From Microcaldota archaeon (GTDB lineage Archaea; Micrarchaeota; Micrarchaeia; Micrarchaeales; Micrarchaeaceae): a stretch of 5,770 bases of DNA. The notes under the pieces are model-generated. The model did not search any database and was not told the DNA's origin. It saw only the letters and a program-made list of their open reading frames with translations. Of this stretch, positions 1 to 5,357 are shown piece after piece. The stretch spans positions 1 through 5,770 of the forward strand of contig DAHWIS010000055.1 in assembly GCA_027344745.1 (NCBI GenBank), in the 5' to 3' direction. The translations under genes and the position numbers were made by a program. Every line of letters starts with the position of its first letter. Within the stretch, counting starts at the first letter, position 1.

Positions 1-53
1 ACAATAATCGGCTACGAGGAAAAAGTATAAAATGCCGTCGTGCTAAAGTTTGA

Positions 54-431
54 AGTAGTCACGAAAGTGTAGTATTTCAGATAGCTCAAGTAGTTAGTCC
101 AGCAATAAAGCACAACGATACGATAAACCAGCTTGAAATGATATTCAGGAAGAACGGCTATTACACAACTAGGGATATCCTATTTTCAAGATGAAGGACA
201 AGACTGGTAAGAGCGGTAGAATAGACCTTATTGCTAGAAGAGGAAAGTTCAGAATAGCTATAGAATACGATCACCACAGGATGGTAAAATGGAAAAGCTT
301 TCAGAAAGTAGTGCAGATAAAGCCAGATACTGCTGCGGCCATAGCTGGAAGTGGAAAGCTTGAACCTTAACATAGAGCGTGCCATGAAGTACAAGGCGAT
401 TATGAAGGCTCCGCTATATGTCATGCCTTAG
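54..431 (+). pseudogene. Frameshifted gene remnant, possibly nuclease-like
   Basis: Three pieces in two frames read as one protein. Piece one (54-191) contains QLEMIFRKNGYYTTRDILF and runs into TGA at 192. Piece two (191-370) shifts frame, contains GRIDLIARRGKFRIAIEYD, and ends at TAA 368-370. Piece three (369-431) returns to the first frame with NIERAMKYKAIMKAPLYV and ends at TAG. The joins look like one lost base near 189-193 and one extra T near 368. The RID...(I)EYD pair of beta-strands resembles the acidic core of PD-(D/E)XK-type nuclease folds, but the expected lysine is an aspartate, so this is only a structural guess. I do not recognise the family by name. The true start is unclear: frame 3 is closed by TGA at 51-53 and offers only ATG138. 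It lies upstream of the toxin-antitoxin pair on the same strand and is probably decayed accessory DNA; sequencing error is the alternative. Confidence 0.55.
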
Positions 432-444
432 AAGAAAGAAAATA

Positions 445-461
445 CAGGACTATTTTTCCTG
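445..461 (+). repeat. Short inverted repeat upstream of toxin-antitoxin promoter
   Basis: CAGGA (445-449) and TCCTG (457-461) form a 5-bp inverted repeat around a T-rich loop with a T5 run (453-457). It lies between the broken gene and the TATA-like box of the toxin-antitoxin pair. It could end upstream transcription or serve as an operator for antitoxin autoregulation; the sequence does not separate these options, and 5 bp can arise by chance. Confidence 0.25.
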
Positions 462-470
462 AGCATACTA

Positions 471-487
471 GAAAGATTTAATAATTT
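471..487 (+). promoter_or_regulatory. Archaeal TATA/BRE-like promoter of the toxin-antitoxin pair
   Basis: TTTAATAATTT (477-487) is an A/T-rich TATA-like box preceded by a purine-rich BRE-like stretch (GAAAGA, 471-476). Its centre is about 25 bases before the ATG at 507. This is the usual archaeal distance from box to transcription start, so the mRNA may be leaderless or have a leader of only a few bases. No strong Shine-Dalgarno sequence precedes ATG 507, which fits. Confidence 0.45.
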
Positions 488-506
488 GAAGAACCATGAA
501 GAATAA

Positions 507-749
507 ATGAGGATGATGAAGGCAATACAGATTCAGGAAGAAGTGGAAAGGCTGGATAGGAAAATAGACAACCTAAATTCGGTAGTTTCTAGGCTAGTTG
601 AGCTTTTGGAAGGAAACAAACTACCAAATATAAAGGAGGAATTCAAGGCAAGCTATGCAAAGGAGTTGGCTAATGCCATGAAGGAAGTAAGGAATGGCAG
701 AGTAATCCATTATAAAAATATTGCAGAGTTCAATAAAGCCTTTGGCTGA
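507..749 (+). CDS. RelB-like antitoxin of a type II toxin-antitoxin pair
   Basis: Small charged protein of 80 residues directly upstream of a RelE/ParE-like toxin gene. By analogy with RelB it should bind and neutralise that toxin and repress its own promoter. Residues about 8-36 form a heptad-like amphipathic helix (EEVERLDRKIDNLNSVVSRL), a probable coiled-coil dimerisation part. A linker near 37-45 follows. The C-terminal part, with ELANAMKEVRNGRVIHYKN, resembles the toxin-wrapping tail of archaeal RelB-type antitoxins. There is no obvious ribbon-helix-helix or AbrB DNA-binding domain. The start is ambiguous: ATG at 507, 513 and 516 are all in frame, GAGG at 509-512 lies only 3 nt before 516, and 507 suits a leaderless mRNA from the upstream TATA-like box. 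The toxin follows within 2-11 nt, so they are surely an operon. The call rests on position and general form rather than on a diagnostic motif. Confidence 0.7.
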   Translation: MRMMKAIQIQEEVERLDRKIDNLNSVVSRLVELLEGNKLPNIKEEFKASYAKELANAMKEVRNGRVIHYKNIAEFNKAFG

Positions 750-751
750 CC

Positions 752-1021
752 GTGTCATACATGGCATATAGCATAGACGTAAGGGAGAAACTTGCAGACA
801 AGTTCAGGAAGTTGAAAAAGAGCGACCCGATAACACATAGTCGAATCCTAAAGAAAGTGAACGAGATAGCAGCAAATCCGAGTATAGGCAAGCCGCTGGA
901 ACACCAGCATACAGAAATACGCAGGGTTCATGTAGGTCATTTCGTATTAACCTTTGAGGTTGACAACTCTAAGGATGTAATCACGCTTGTGGATTTCGAG
1001 CACCATAATAAAGCCTACTGA
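752..1021 (+). CDS. RelE/ParE-family toxin
   Basis: Protein of 89 residues with the RelE/ParE fold signature: YSIDV first strand, two helices (about 11-42) with REKLADKFRKLKK, then NPSIGKPLE, the core strands IRRVHVGHFVLTFEV (56-70), and the C-terminal strand with DFEHHNKAY (81-89). This matches the family pattern of LRRIRVGKYRLIYEV followed by DVGHRKEVY. RelE members cut mRNA on the ribosome; ParE members act on gyrase. The basic residues of the core strand and the terminal His/Tyr favour RelE, but this is not decisive. The start could be GTG 752, two bases after the antitoxin stop, or ATG 761; neither has a good ribosome binding site, so translational coupling with the antitoxin is likely. 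The frame is intact, unlike both flanking remnants. The stop overlaps the end of the convergent integrase remnant by 7 nt. Confidence 0.85.
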   Translation: MSYMAYSIDVREKLADKFRKLKKSDPITHSRILKKVNEIAANPSIGKPLEHQHTEIRRVHVGHFVLTFEVDNSKDVITLVDFEHHNKAY

Positions 1022-1272
1022 TTTTTCAAGCTATTAAATAGCCGCTTTAGCGGCGTTATCTTATCGGTAAATGCGAAGTCTATATCCTTGTATAGCTCTT
1101 CTTTGCCTTTCGTTATATAGCGCATGGTCGTAGACGGATTGGAATGCCTAGCGAACCTAGAGCTAGGACTATGTTGCCGTTGGTAGATTTGGTAAAATGA
1201 GTGATTGCATAGTATTTCTATAGTTTTCTTTCCGTTTTTTATTTTATCAAACGGCGCCGAAGTTGATGACAT
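1015..1272 (-). pseudogene. Tyrosine recombinase (integrase) C-terminal remnant
   Basis: The reading frame ends with HSNPSTTMRYITKGKEELY. This is the C-terminal signature of phage/XerC-type tyrosine recombinases, LGHSxxxTTxxY, where the His and the Tyr nine residues later are catalytic. Just upstream the frame breaks. In the next frame, bases 1214-1146 read KYYAITHFTKSTNGNIVLAL followed by GSLG. Restoring one base near 1146 would give a continuous LGHSNPSTTMRY. The HxxR box appears as HFTK, with Lys in place of Arg. That frame is closed upstream by a TAG at 1215-1217, so a second lesion is likely before it. No N-terminal or catalytic-core domain is present upstream. An 85-codon frame starts at ATG 1272 but joins mismatched pieces and is probably not a working protein. 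The site, between a toxin-antitoxin pair and a tRNA 3' end, is typical of integrated elements. Confidence 0.7.
1022..1054 (+). terminator. Probable terminator after the toxin gene
   Basis: A T5 run (1022-1026) directly follows the toxin stop codon, and a perfect hairpin follows: GCCGC (1041-1045), loop TTTA, GCGGC (1050-1054). Archaeal polymerase commonly ends on T-runs, so the T5 run is the likelier signal and the hairpin may stabilise the 3' end. The same bases lie inside the 3' end of the convergent integrase remnant, so the hairpin may be incidental. Confidence 0.35.
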
Positions 1273-1279
1273 TTCATGT

Positions 1280-1290
1280 ATTATATAAAT
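1280..1290 (-). promoter_or_regulatory. TATA-box-like sequence
   Basis: On the minus strand ATTTATATAAT reads as a near-consensus archaeal TATA box. It is nearly palindromic, so it could work either way. It lies only about 10 nt before ATG 1272, too close to give a transcript that includes that start. It may be a relic of a promoter of the integrated element; no intact gene uses it clearly. Confidence 0.3.
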
Positions 1291-1334
1291 TACCTAGGTT
1301 AGTTCCGCAGTACTCTCAATAGATATTCTGCACT

Positions 1335-1354
1335 ATAGTTTCTAAATAGTTTCT
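1335..1354. repeat. Tandem 9-bp direct repeat
   Basis: ATAGTTTCT occurs at 1335-1343 and again at 1346-1354, 11 bp apart (one helical turn). The second copy overlaps the first arm of the hairpin at 1348-1377, whose other arm carries the inverted version (AGAAACT), and GAAAC-T-GTTTC follows at 1372-1382. This cluster lies between the integrase remnant and tRNA-Val. It could be a relic of protein-binding sites such as recombinase arm sites, which is a guess. Confidence 0.35.
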
Positions 1355-1377
1355 TTGGATCCGAAGTCCAAGAAACT
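1348..1377 (-). other. Strong hairpin with C(UUCG)G loop downstream of tRNA-Val
   Basis: Read on the minus strand, AGTTTCTTGGAC (1377-1366) and GATCCAAAGAAACT (1361-1348) pair around a TTCG loop (1365-1362). There is one bulged A next to the closing C-G pair and one in the lower stem. RNA with a C(UUCG)G tetraloop is unusually stable. It lies 48 nt past the tRNA 3' end on the same strand, so it would form in a read-through tRNA precursor. There it might protect a 3' end, pause polymerase, or be a small structured RNA. No strong U-run follows, so it is not a classic bacterial-type terminator. Confidence 0.5.
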
Positions 1378-1425
1378 GTTTCATTCCATAGCTTCTCCAA
1401 ACCGGCCTTCCTCGTAAACCGAAAA

Positions 1426-1497
1426 TGGGCCCGCGGAGAATCGAACTCCGTATCTTCACGTTGTCAACGTGACGTCTTACCAATCGACTACGAGCCC
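1426..1497 (-). tRNA. tRNA-Val, anticodon GAC
   Basis: A full cloverleaf of 72 nt folds on the minus strand. The acceptor GGGCUCG pairs with CGGGCCC (one U-G pair) and the discriminator is A at 1426. The D-arm is GUC/GAC with loop GAUUGGUAA. The anticodon stem UCACG/CGUGA is perfect, with loop UUGACAA and anticodon GAC, which reads GUC/GUU valine codons. The variable loop is AGAUA, and the T-arm is CGGAG/CUCCG with loop UUCGAUU. There is no intron and no encoded CCA (UUUUC follows A73). Position 15 is U and 48 is A, so the Levitt pair is inverted. The first base follows the RNase Z stop codon with no gap, and no TATA box is visible about 25 bases upstream in the coding region. It is therefore probably transcribed with the RNase Z gene and cut out by RNase P and RNase Z. 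The T4 run at 1425-1422 may end some transcripts. Confidence 0.95.
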
Positions 1498-2388
1498 CTA
1501 TATCTCTATCTGCATGCCATCATTCGCCAGATAAGATTCTGGGAATACTTTTTTTGCATCTTTTAATAACGCTTCAGTATTTTTATATCTTGTGCTGAAG
1601 TGGAAGAGAACGAGCTTCTTGACCTTCGCGTCCTTTGCAACTTTTGCAGCTTCTCCGGAGGTCGAATGCATCCTCTCCTTCGCCAGCTTTGATACTGCAT
1701 CGTCATATGTTGATTCATGGATTAGTACATCCGCGCCGGATGCCGCTTTCACCGTGCTCTTTGTCGGCCTCGTGTCCGCCGCATACACTACTTTCTTGCC
1801 AAGCTCAAACGTCGTGACATCCTTAAAATGTATGGCCTTTTTTCCCACAATTATCTGTTTCCTCTTTTCAAGCCTCTTGAACATCTCTCCTTTTATGCCC
1901 AACGCTCTGCATTTCTGCTTCATGAAATGCCACTTGTCTGCCTCTTTGAAAATATACCCATAATCCCTTACTGAATGTCTTAATGCGAACGCCCTGATTT
2001 CGAAACCGTCACCCGAAAAGACCTTTCCGCCAGTTACTCCCCGTACTATTATCTCGTAAGTAAAAACCGCATCGTCAAATTTTATAAGTGCCTTTATGTT
2101 TTCCTCAAAACCTTGAGGCACGAAAATTGTAAGCGGCGAAGTCCTTTTGTAAAGGGAAAGCGTCCTTGTCAAGCCTGCGATGCCTATAACATGGTCGCCG
2201 TGTATGTGTGTTATGAAAATGGCCTTCAGCTTTGATATGTTAATGCCATACTTGAACATTTGCCGTTGCGTGCCTTCGCCGCAGTCGAACAGGAATAGCT
2301 CTCCGTCGAACTGCAAAGCCGTCCCGCTGAGGTTTCGCTCCCTTGTCGGCGCGGAGCCGGATGTGCCCAACATCGTAAGCCTGATCAT
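1498..2388 (-). CDS. rnz: Ribonuclease Z (tRNA 3' endonuclease)
   Basis: Metallo-beta-lactamase-fold endonuclease that cuts tRNA precursors after the discriminator base so that CCA can be added; this is needed for the neighbouring tRNA-Val, which lacks encoded CCA. At 296 residues it matches the short RNase Z form. Zinc-binding residues are visible: THIHGDHVIG (His61, His63, Asp65, His66), LRHSVRDYGY (His138), AADTRPT (Asp205) and LFHFSTRY (His263). IHEST (His224) and MHSTSGEAA (His241) are the other conserved blocks. Residues about 155-190, rich in Lys/Arg, lie where the family carries its flexible tRNA-binding arm, but a clear Gly-Pro motif is not seen. The ATG at 2388 begins MIRLTMLGTSGSAPT, the normal family N-terminus, with AGGT six nt upstream. 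It starts 8 nt after the NFACT gene, and its TAG stop touches tRNA-Val directly. It looks fully functional. Confidence 0.95.
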   Translation of the reverse strand: MIRLTMLGTSGSAPTRERNLSGTALQFDGELFLFDCGEGTQRQMFKYGINISKLKAIFITHIHGDHVIGIAGLTRTLSLYKRTSPLTIFVPQGFEENIKALIKFDDAVFTYEIIVRGVTGGKVFSGDGFEIRAFALRHSVRDYGYIFKEADKWHFMKQKCRALGIKGEMFKRLEKRKQIIVGKKAIHFKDVTTFELGKKVVYAADTRPTKSTVKAASGADVLIHESTYDDAVSKLAKERMHSTSGEAAKVAKDAKVKKLVLFHFSTRYKNTEALLKDAKKVFPESYLANDGMQIEI

Positions 2389-2396
2389 GGTAATAC

Positions 2397-3521
2397 CTAC
2401 AGTTCCAATGTTAATGTCTTATCCTTAAGATTAATATCCTTTATTCCGACGTCCGGAAATTCGTCCTGCAATTCCTTTACCGATATGTGCTTGTTGTTTC
2501 TTGCCCTAGATATTATTTCATTCACTAAATTCATGTTCCTTATGAGCGTTTCACCAGCTTCTTTTGCGTTTGATATGCCTGGAAGAGTCTCGTCAAGTAT
2601 GTTTTTTTGTTTTTCTATGCTTCCGGACAATTCGATAAATTCCTTGTTATCCTGCTTTTCCAATAAGTCGGTAGTGGCGTAATCGAACTCGTCGAGCATT
2701 TCGGATGCGCTTTTAAATTCTGTCATCTTTAATCCAGAATACTTAATTATATCGCATATTGCATAATCCACATAGCCTCCGTCTTCGTATATCCTCGGTT
2801 TTGGATTCTTTATGTAGTCAAGCAGTTCAAGGGCAAGGCCGCCAATCTCGGTTATCCGTCCTGCGGGCAATCCATTGTAATCGGACTTCGGGTCAATCCC
2901 CAGTGCATTGAGTATGTTCTCTATGTACGTGGCGCCTATATTCACATTCTTCGAAAGTACCGATATCACGCTCTTCCTTCCGATTGCACCGCCGCCTCCG
3001 ATGGATTTTAAATTATCGCTTAACGCGCCTATGTTGGCTATAGTTACCGCGGCATTCTCCGGGGCTTTGTATATCTTGCCGTGCATTACGCTCCTGTCCT
3101 TGAATTCGTGGTAGATGTATGCTATATCTATCAGCATATTTTCATCGGCAAGCACGACATTGCCCCTGCCAAAAAGCTCGAATATCAGATTGAGTTTGCC
3201 GCCTCCTTTTCCCAGCCCTAAAACCGCTATCCTGTCGTTGTTATATTGTGCGACAAATTCGATTACCGAACCTTCTATCCTCTTCCTTACGGCTATGGCG
3301 AAATTCGTAGGCTGATCTGCTTTTTCAATATATCTTGTAATGTTCAGCGATCTTCCAAGCCTGGATTTTATGTTCCTGTAACCATCCCTGTTCTTTATTT
3401 TGATCCTGAATTCGCCTTCTCCTGTCTCATAAAATTTCTCTATGTAGAAGCCCTTGATCGATTGCAGTTCCGATATGATCGCAGCTAACTCGATGGTAGA
3501 AACCCCGCGCATGTTTGGCAT
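2397..3521 (-). CDS. Rqc2/RqcH-like NFACT-N protein lacking the C-terminal half
   Basis: The N-terminal NFACT domain of the Rqc2/NEMF/RqcH family, which binds large ribosomal subunits with stalled peptidyl-tRNA. Diagnostic blocks are PTNFAIAVRKRIEG (71-84), the DR pair at Asp96/Arg97 (the position of Asp97/Arg98 in Bacillus RqcH, needed for tRNA binding and tailing), and FELFGRGNVVLADEN (114-128). A helix-hairpin-helix-like region (about 195-235) and a helical, coiled-coil-like stretch (about 265-345) follow. Full-length archaeal members, about 650 residues, continue with a second coiled-coil half and the NFACT-R domain. This one ends at residue 374, after DINLKDKTLTLEL, where those parts should begin. 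The stop is followed 8 nt later by RNase Z, so no remnant of the missing half remains here. ATG 3521 is preceded by AAAGG 8 nt upstream; Met4 (3512) is an alternative. It starts 4 nt after GGGP synthase and is in the same operon. The gene could be split, with the partner elsewhere. Confidence 0.85.
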   Translation of the reverse strand: MPNMRGVSTIELAAIISELQSIKGFYIEKFYETGEGEFRIKIKNRDGYRNIKSRLGRSLNITRYIEKADQPTNFAIAVRKRIEGSVIEFVAQYNNDRIAVLGLGKGGGKLNLIFELFGRGNVVLADENMLIDIAYIYHEFKDRSVMHGKIYKAPENAAVTIANIGALSDNLKSIGGGGAIGRKSVISVLSKNVNIGATYIENILNALGIDPKSDYNGLPAGRITEIGGLALELLDYIKNPKPRIYEDGGYVDYAICDIIKYSGLKMTEFKSASEMLDEFDYATTDLLEKQDNKEFIELSGSIEKQKNILDETLPGISNAKEAGETLIRNMNLVNEIISRARNNKHISVKELQDEFPDVGIKDINLKDKTLTLEL

Positions 3522-3525
3522 ATAC

Positions 3526-4314
3526 CTAACCTTTTATCTTTTTACGCCCCTCCTCTTTTACGATTTTTGAGAACGAAAGGGCGCGCTTGCGGGCATTCTC
3601 TGCGTTTTCGAAAGCCGTACCTATCTGGACTATATTGGCCCCGTTGGAATACGCCAATTTCAAGTCCGATGTGGTCGTTACGCCTCCAGCCACTATGTAA
3701 GGCACAGTGATTGCAGAGCTAACCGCCTTTACCATATCCTTTGGGACGGGCCCGAAATGCTGGAGTCTAGGGTTAGATCCGGTATCCGTTATTATGAATC
3801 TGTTCCCAAGATACTCTCCGGCAAGTGCAAGCGATGCGGCCATCTTCGGCTTCTCCCTTGGGACGACATTTACGTCGCCTACCCATCCTACCGTGCCTCC
3901 GGGCTGAACCACAATATAGCCTACCGGCAGCGGCTCTATGTTCAGGCTTTTAATTAATGGTGCCGACAGCATCTGCGCCTGAGTTATCCAATACGGGTTC
4001 CTTGCATTCAGCAACGACATGAAATATATGGCGTCCGCATATTTTGTGATTGTTGCTATGTTTCCCGGGAACAATATGAGAGGATTGGCTACTTTCTCCT
4101 TAATACCTATGGCTACATTGTCGAGTAGCTCGCCCTGCGCGCCTATGCTCCCGCCAAGCACTATCATGTCGGCTCCGCCGTTTATGACCGCTTCCGCAGT
4201 TTTTATTGCATTCTTTTCGCTGCTATAATCAACCGGGTCTATGACAGAGAAAAGCATCGCTCCCTTTGTCTCTAAAACTTCATGTATATACTTCTCCACA
4301 GATTTTTTTGCCAT
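3526..4314 (-). CDS. Geranylgeranylglyceryl-phosphate synthase (GGGP synthase)
   Basis: TIM-barrel prenyltransferase (PcrB/GGGPS family) joining sn-glycerol-1-phosphate and geranylgeranyl diphosphate, the first committed ether-lipid step in archaea. At 262 residues it fits the longer group II form. Visible blocks are IDPVD (25-29), LGGSIG (53-58), LFPGN (81-85), ADAIYFMSLLNARNPYWI (93-110), a group-typical VGYIVVQPGGTVGWVGD segment (131-147) with VPREKP (151-156), PVPKDMV (189-195), VAGGVTT (208-214) and IGTAFE (231-236). The family's YLEAGSGA motif, whose Tyr and Glu contact glycerol phosphate, reads ITDTGSNP here (175-182), with extra residues before PVP. The GGG of the phosphate cup is AGG. 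The enzyme may still work, perhaps with a changed substrate range. GTGAT lies 3 nt before ATG 4314. The 35-nt gap to the epimerase gene is AT-rich, with a weak TATA-like stretch too close to the start to be convincing. Confidence 0.9.
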   Translation of the reverse strand: MAKKSVEKYIHEVLETKGAMLFSVIDPVDYSSEKNAIKTAEAVINGGADMIVLGGSIGAQGELLDNVAIGIKEKVANPLILFPGNIATITKYADAIYFMSLLNARNPYWITQAQMLSAPLIKSLNIEPLPVGYIVVQPGGTVGWVGDVNVVPREKPKMAASLALAGEYLGNRFIITDTGSNPRLQHFGPVPKDMVKAVSSAITVPYIVAGGVTTTSDLKLAYSNGANIVQIGTAFENAENARKRALSFSKIVKEEGRKKIKG

Positions 4315-4349
4315 GATATCACAAAAGCATAAAATAAAACATAGGTAAG

Positions 4350-5357
4350 CTATTGCCTACTCCTTTTGTACTCCTCAAGGAGCTGTATGCCCTCCTTGTA
4401 TATGCTGGTTTTCGGGTTGAAACCGAGTTCCTTTTTGGCTTTTTCTATGCTTATCGTCCTGTCGCTTGCGACGAACTCGTATTCGTCGTAATTTATATCG
4501 ATTATTCTTCTGGTAATCCTTGCCAATGCCGAAGGTATCCCCCTGCTCGGCGGGCTTACGCCAAGGCTCTTTGCAACTGTTGTGAACAGCTCCTTTACTG
4601 TATACGGTATGCCGTCGCATATGTTGTATACTTTGTTTAGGCTCTGTTTTGATTCATATGCGAGAATCATGGCGTCTGCAGCCTCGGATTCGTGTATTAA
4701 CGATATGTGGTTTTTGCCATCGCCTACATACATCGCCTTTCCCGATTCTATAAGCTTGAACACCTTGTTGAACGAGCTTTTATAATCCTCCCCGTAAAAC
4801 GTCGACAGCCTTAATATAGTATAATCCATGTTGCTGTTCGCCTCCGAGAACGACTGCAATATCTGTTCCGCAATAACCTTGCTTTCAGAATACGGGCTTC
4901 CGGGTTTTAGTTGCGATTCCTCCGTTAAGACCTCGTTCGGCCTTCTATATCCGTATACCGAAGAGCTGCTGGCGAATATAACGTGTACCTTCTGCGCTGA
5001 TTTCTTATTTGCATTGGTGCACGCGTTCAGGAGATTCTCTGTGCCGAACGCGTTTACGTTTAGTAGCTGTTCGCTCGTGTACCTATAATTATATACCGCA
5101 CCTGCTATATGGAATATATTATCTACACCCGAGCACGCTCTTTCGAGATTTTGCTGGTCTGCCTCGTTAATCAGTGTCAAATCGACTACGTATATCTCGA
5201 CCTTTGGGGGCAGTGTCTTCCATTCGCTGCTGACGCTCGGATGCGTCTGCAGTATGACCCTTACTTCATCACCTTTGTCGATTAACCTTTTTATCAGCAG
5301 CTTACCTAATCCGGTGGTTGCTCCAGTTACCAAATCAATGCGTTTTTTACCATTCAA
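4350..5357 (-). CDS. Extended-SDR NAD(P)-dependent epimerase/dehydratase
   Basis: Extended short-chain dehydrogenase of 335 residues, the normal length for nucleotide-sugar epimerases, dehydratases and related 3-beta-HSD/dihydroflavonol reductase-like enzymes. Seen are the Rossmann loop TGATTGLG (11-18), VVDLT (57-61) for the adenine site, HIAGAV (83-88), the catalytic Ser block ASSSSVYGYRRP (129-140), the YSESK catalytic Tyr156/Lys160 pair, RLSTFYG (183-189), and a C-terminal ISIEKAKKELGFNPKTSI block typical of sugar epimerases. The substrate cannot be read from sequence; a role in surface glycans or polar lipid head groups would fit the neighbouring GGGP synthase but is only inference. The start is TTG 5357: an in-frame TAG lies 15 nt upstream, no ATG or GTG lies between, and the Rossmann strand begins right after. 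GGGGTG sits 5 nt before it. The TTG overlaps the stop of the preceding gene as TTGA, indicating translational coupling. Confidence 0.9.
   Translation of the reverse strand: MNGKKRIDLVTGATTGLGKLLIKRLIDKGDEVRVILQTHPSVSSEWKTLPPKVEIYVVDLTLINEADQQNLERACSGVDNIFHIAGAVYNYRYTSEQLLNVNAFGTENLLNACTNANKKSAQKVHVIFASSSSVYGYRRPNEVLTEESQLKPGSPYSESKVIAEQILQSFSEANSNMDYTILRLSTFYGEDYKSSFNKVFKLIESGKAMYVGDGKNHISLIHESEAADAMILAYESKQSLNKVYNICDGIPYTVKELFTTVAKSLGVSPPSRGIPSALARITRRIIDINYDEYEFVASDRTISIEKAKKELGFNPKTSIYKEGIQLLEEYKRSRQ

Noticed and set aside
161..424. Minus-strand 87-codon open frame across the broken plus-strand gene
   Set aside because: The plus strand gives a coherent protein across two frameshifts with strand/helix pattern and family-like motifs; the minus frame is hydrophobic noise with no recognisable pattern or ribosome binding site.
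1498..1500. Read-through or amber recoding at TAG codons (pyrrolysine-like)
   Set aside because: TAG ends four of the operon genes, but in-frame sequence after it quickly meets another stop or enters the tRNA, and each protein is complete at the TAG except the NFACT protein, whose read-through frame ends after three codons.
1592..1963. Plus-strand 123-codon open frame
   Set aside because: It lies wholly inside the RNase Z gene on the opposite strand, where zinc-binding motifs prove the coding frame; it has no motifs of its own.
2397..2400. Local frameshift as the cause of the missing NFACT C-terminal half
   Set aside because: All sequence downstream is accounted for by RNase Z starting 8 nt later; no NFACT-R-like residues appear in other frames.
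4375..4620. Minus-strand 81-codon open frame within the epimerase gene
   Set aside because: Same strand but another frame of a well-supported SDR gene; the arginine/lysine-rich composition comes from frame shifting.
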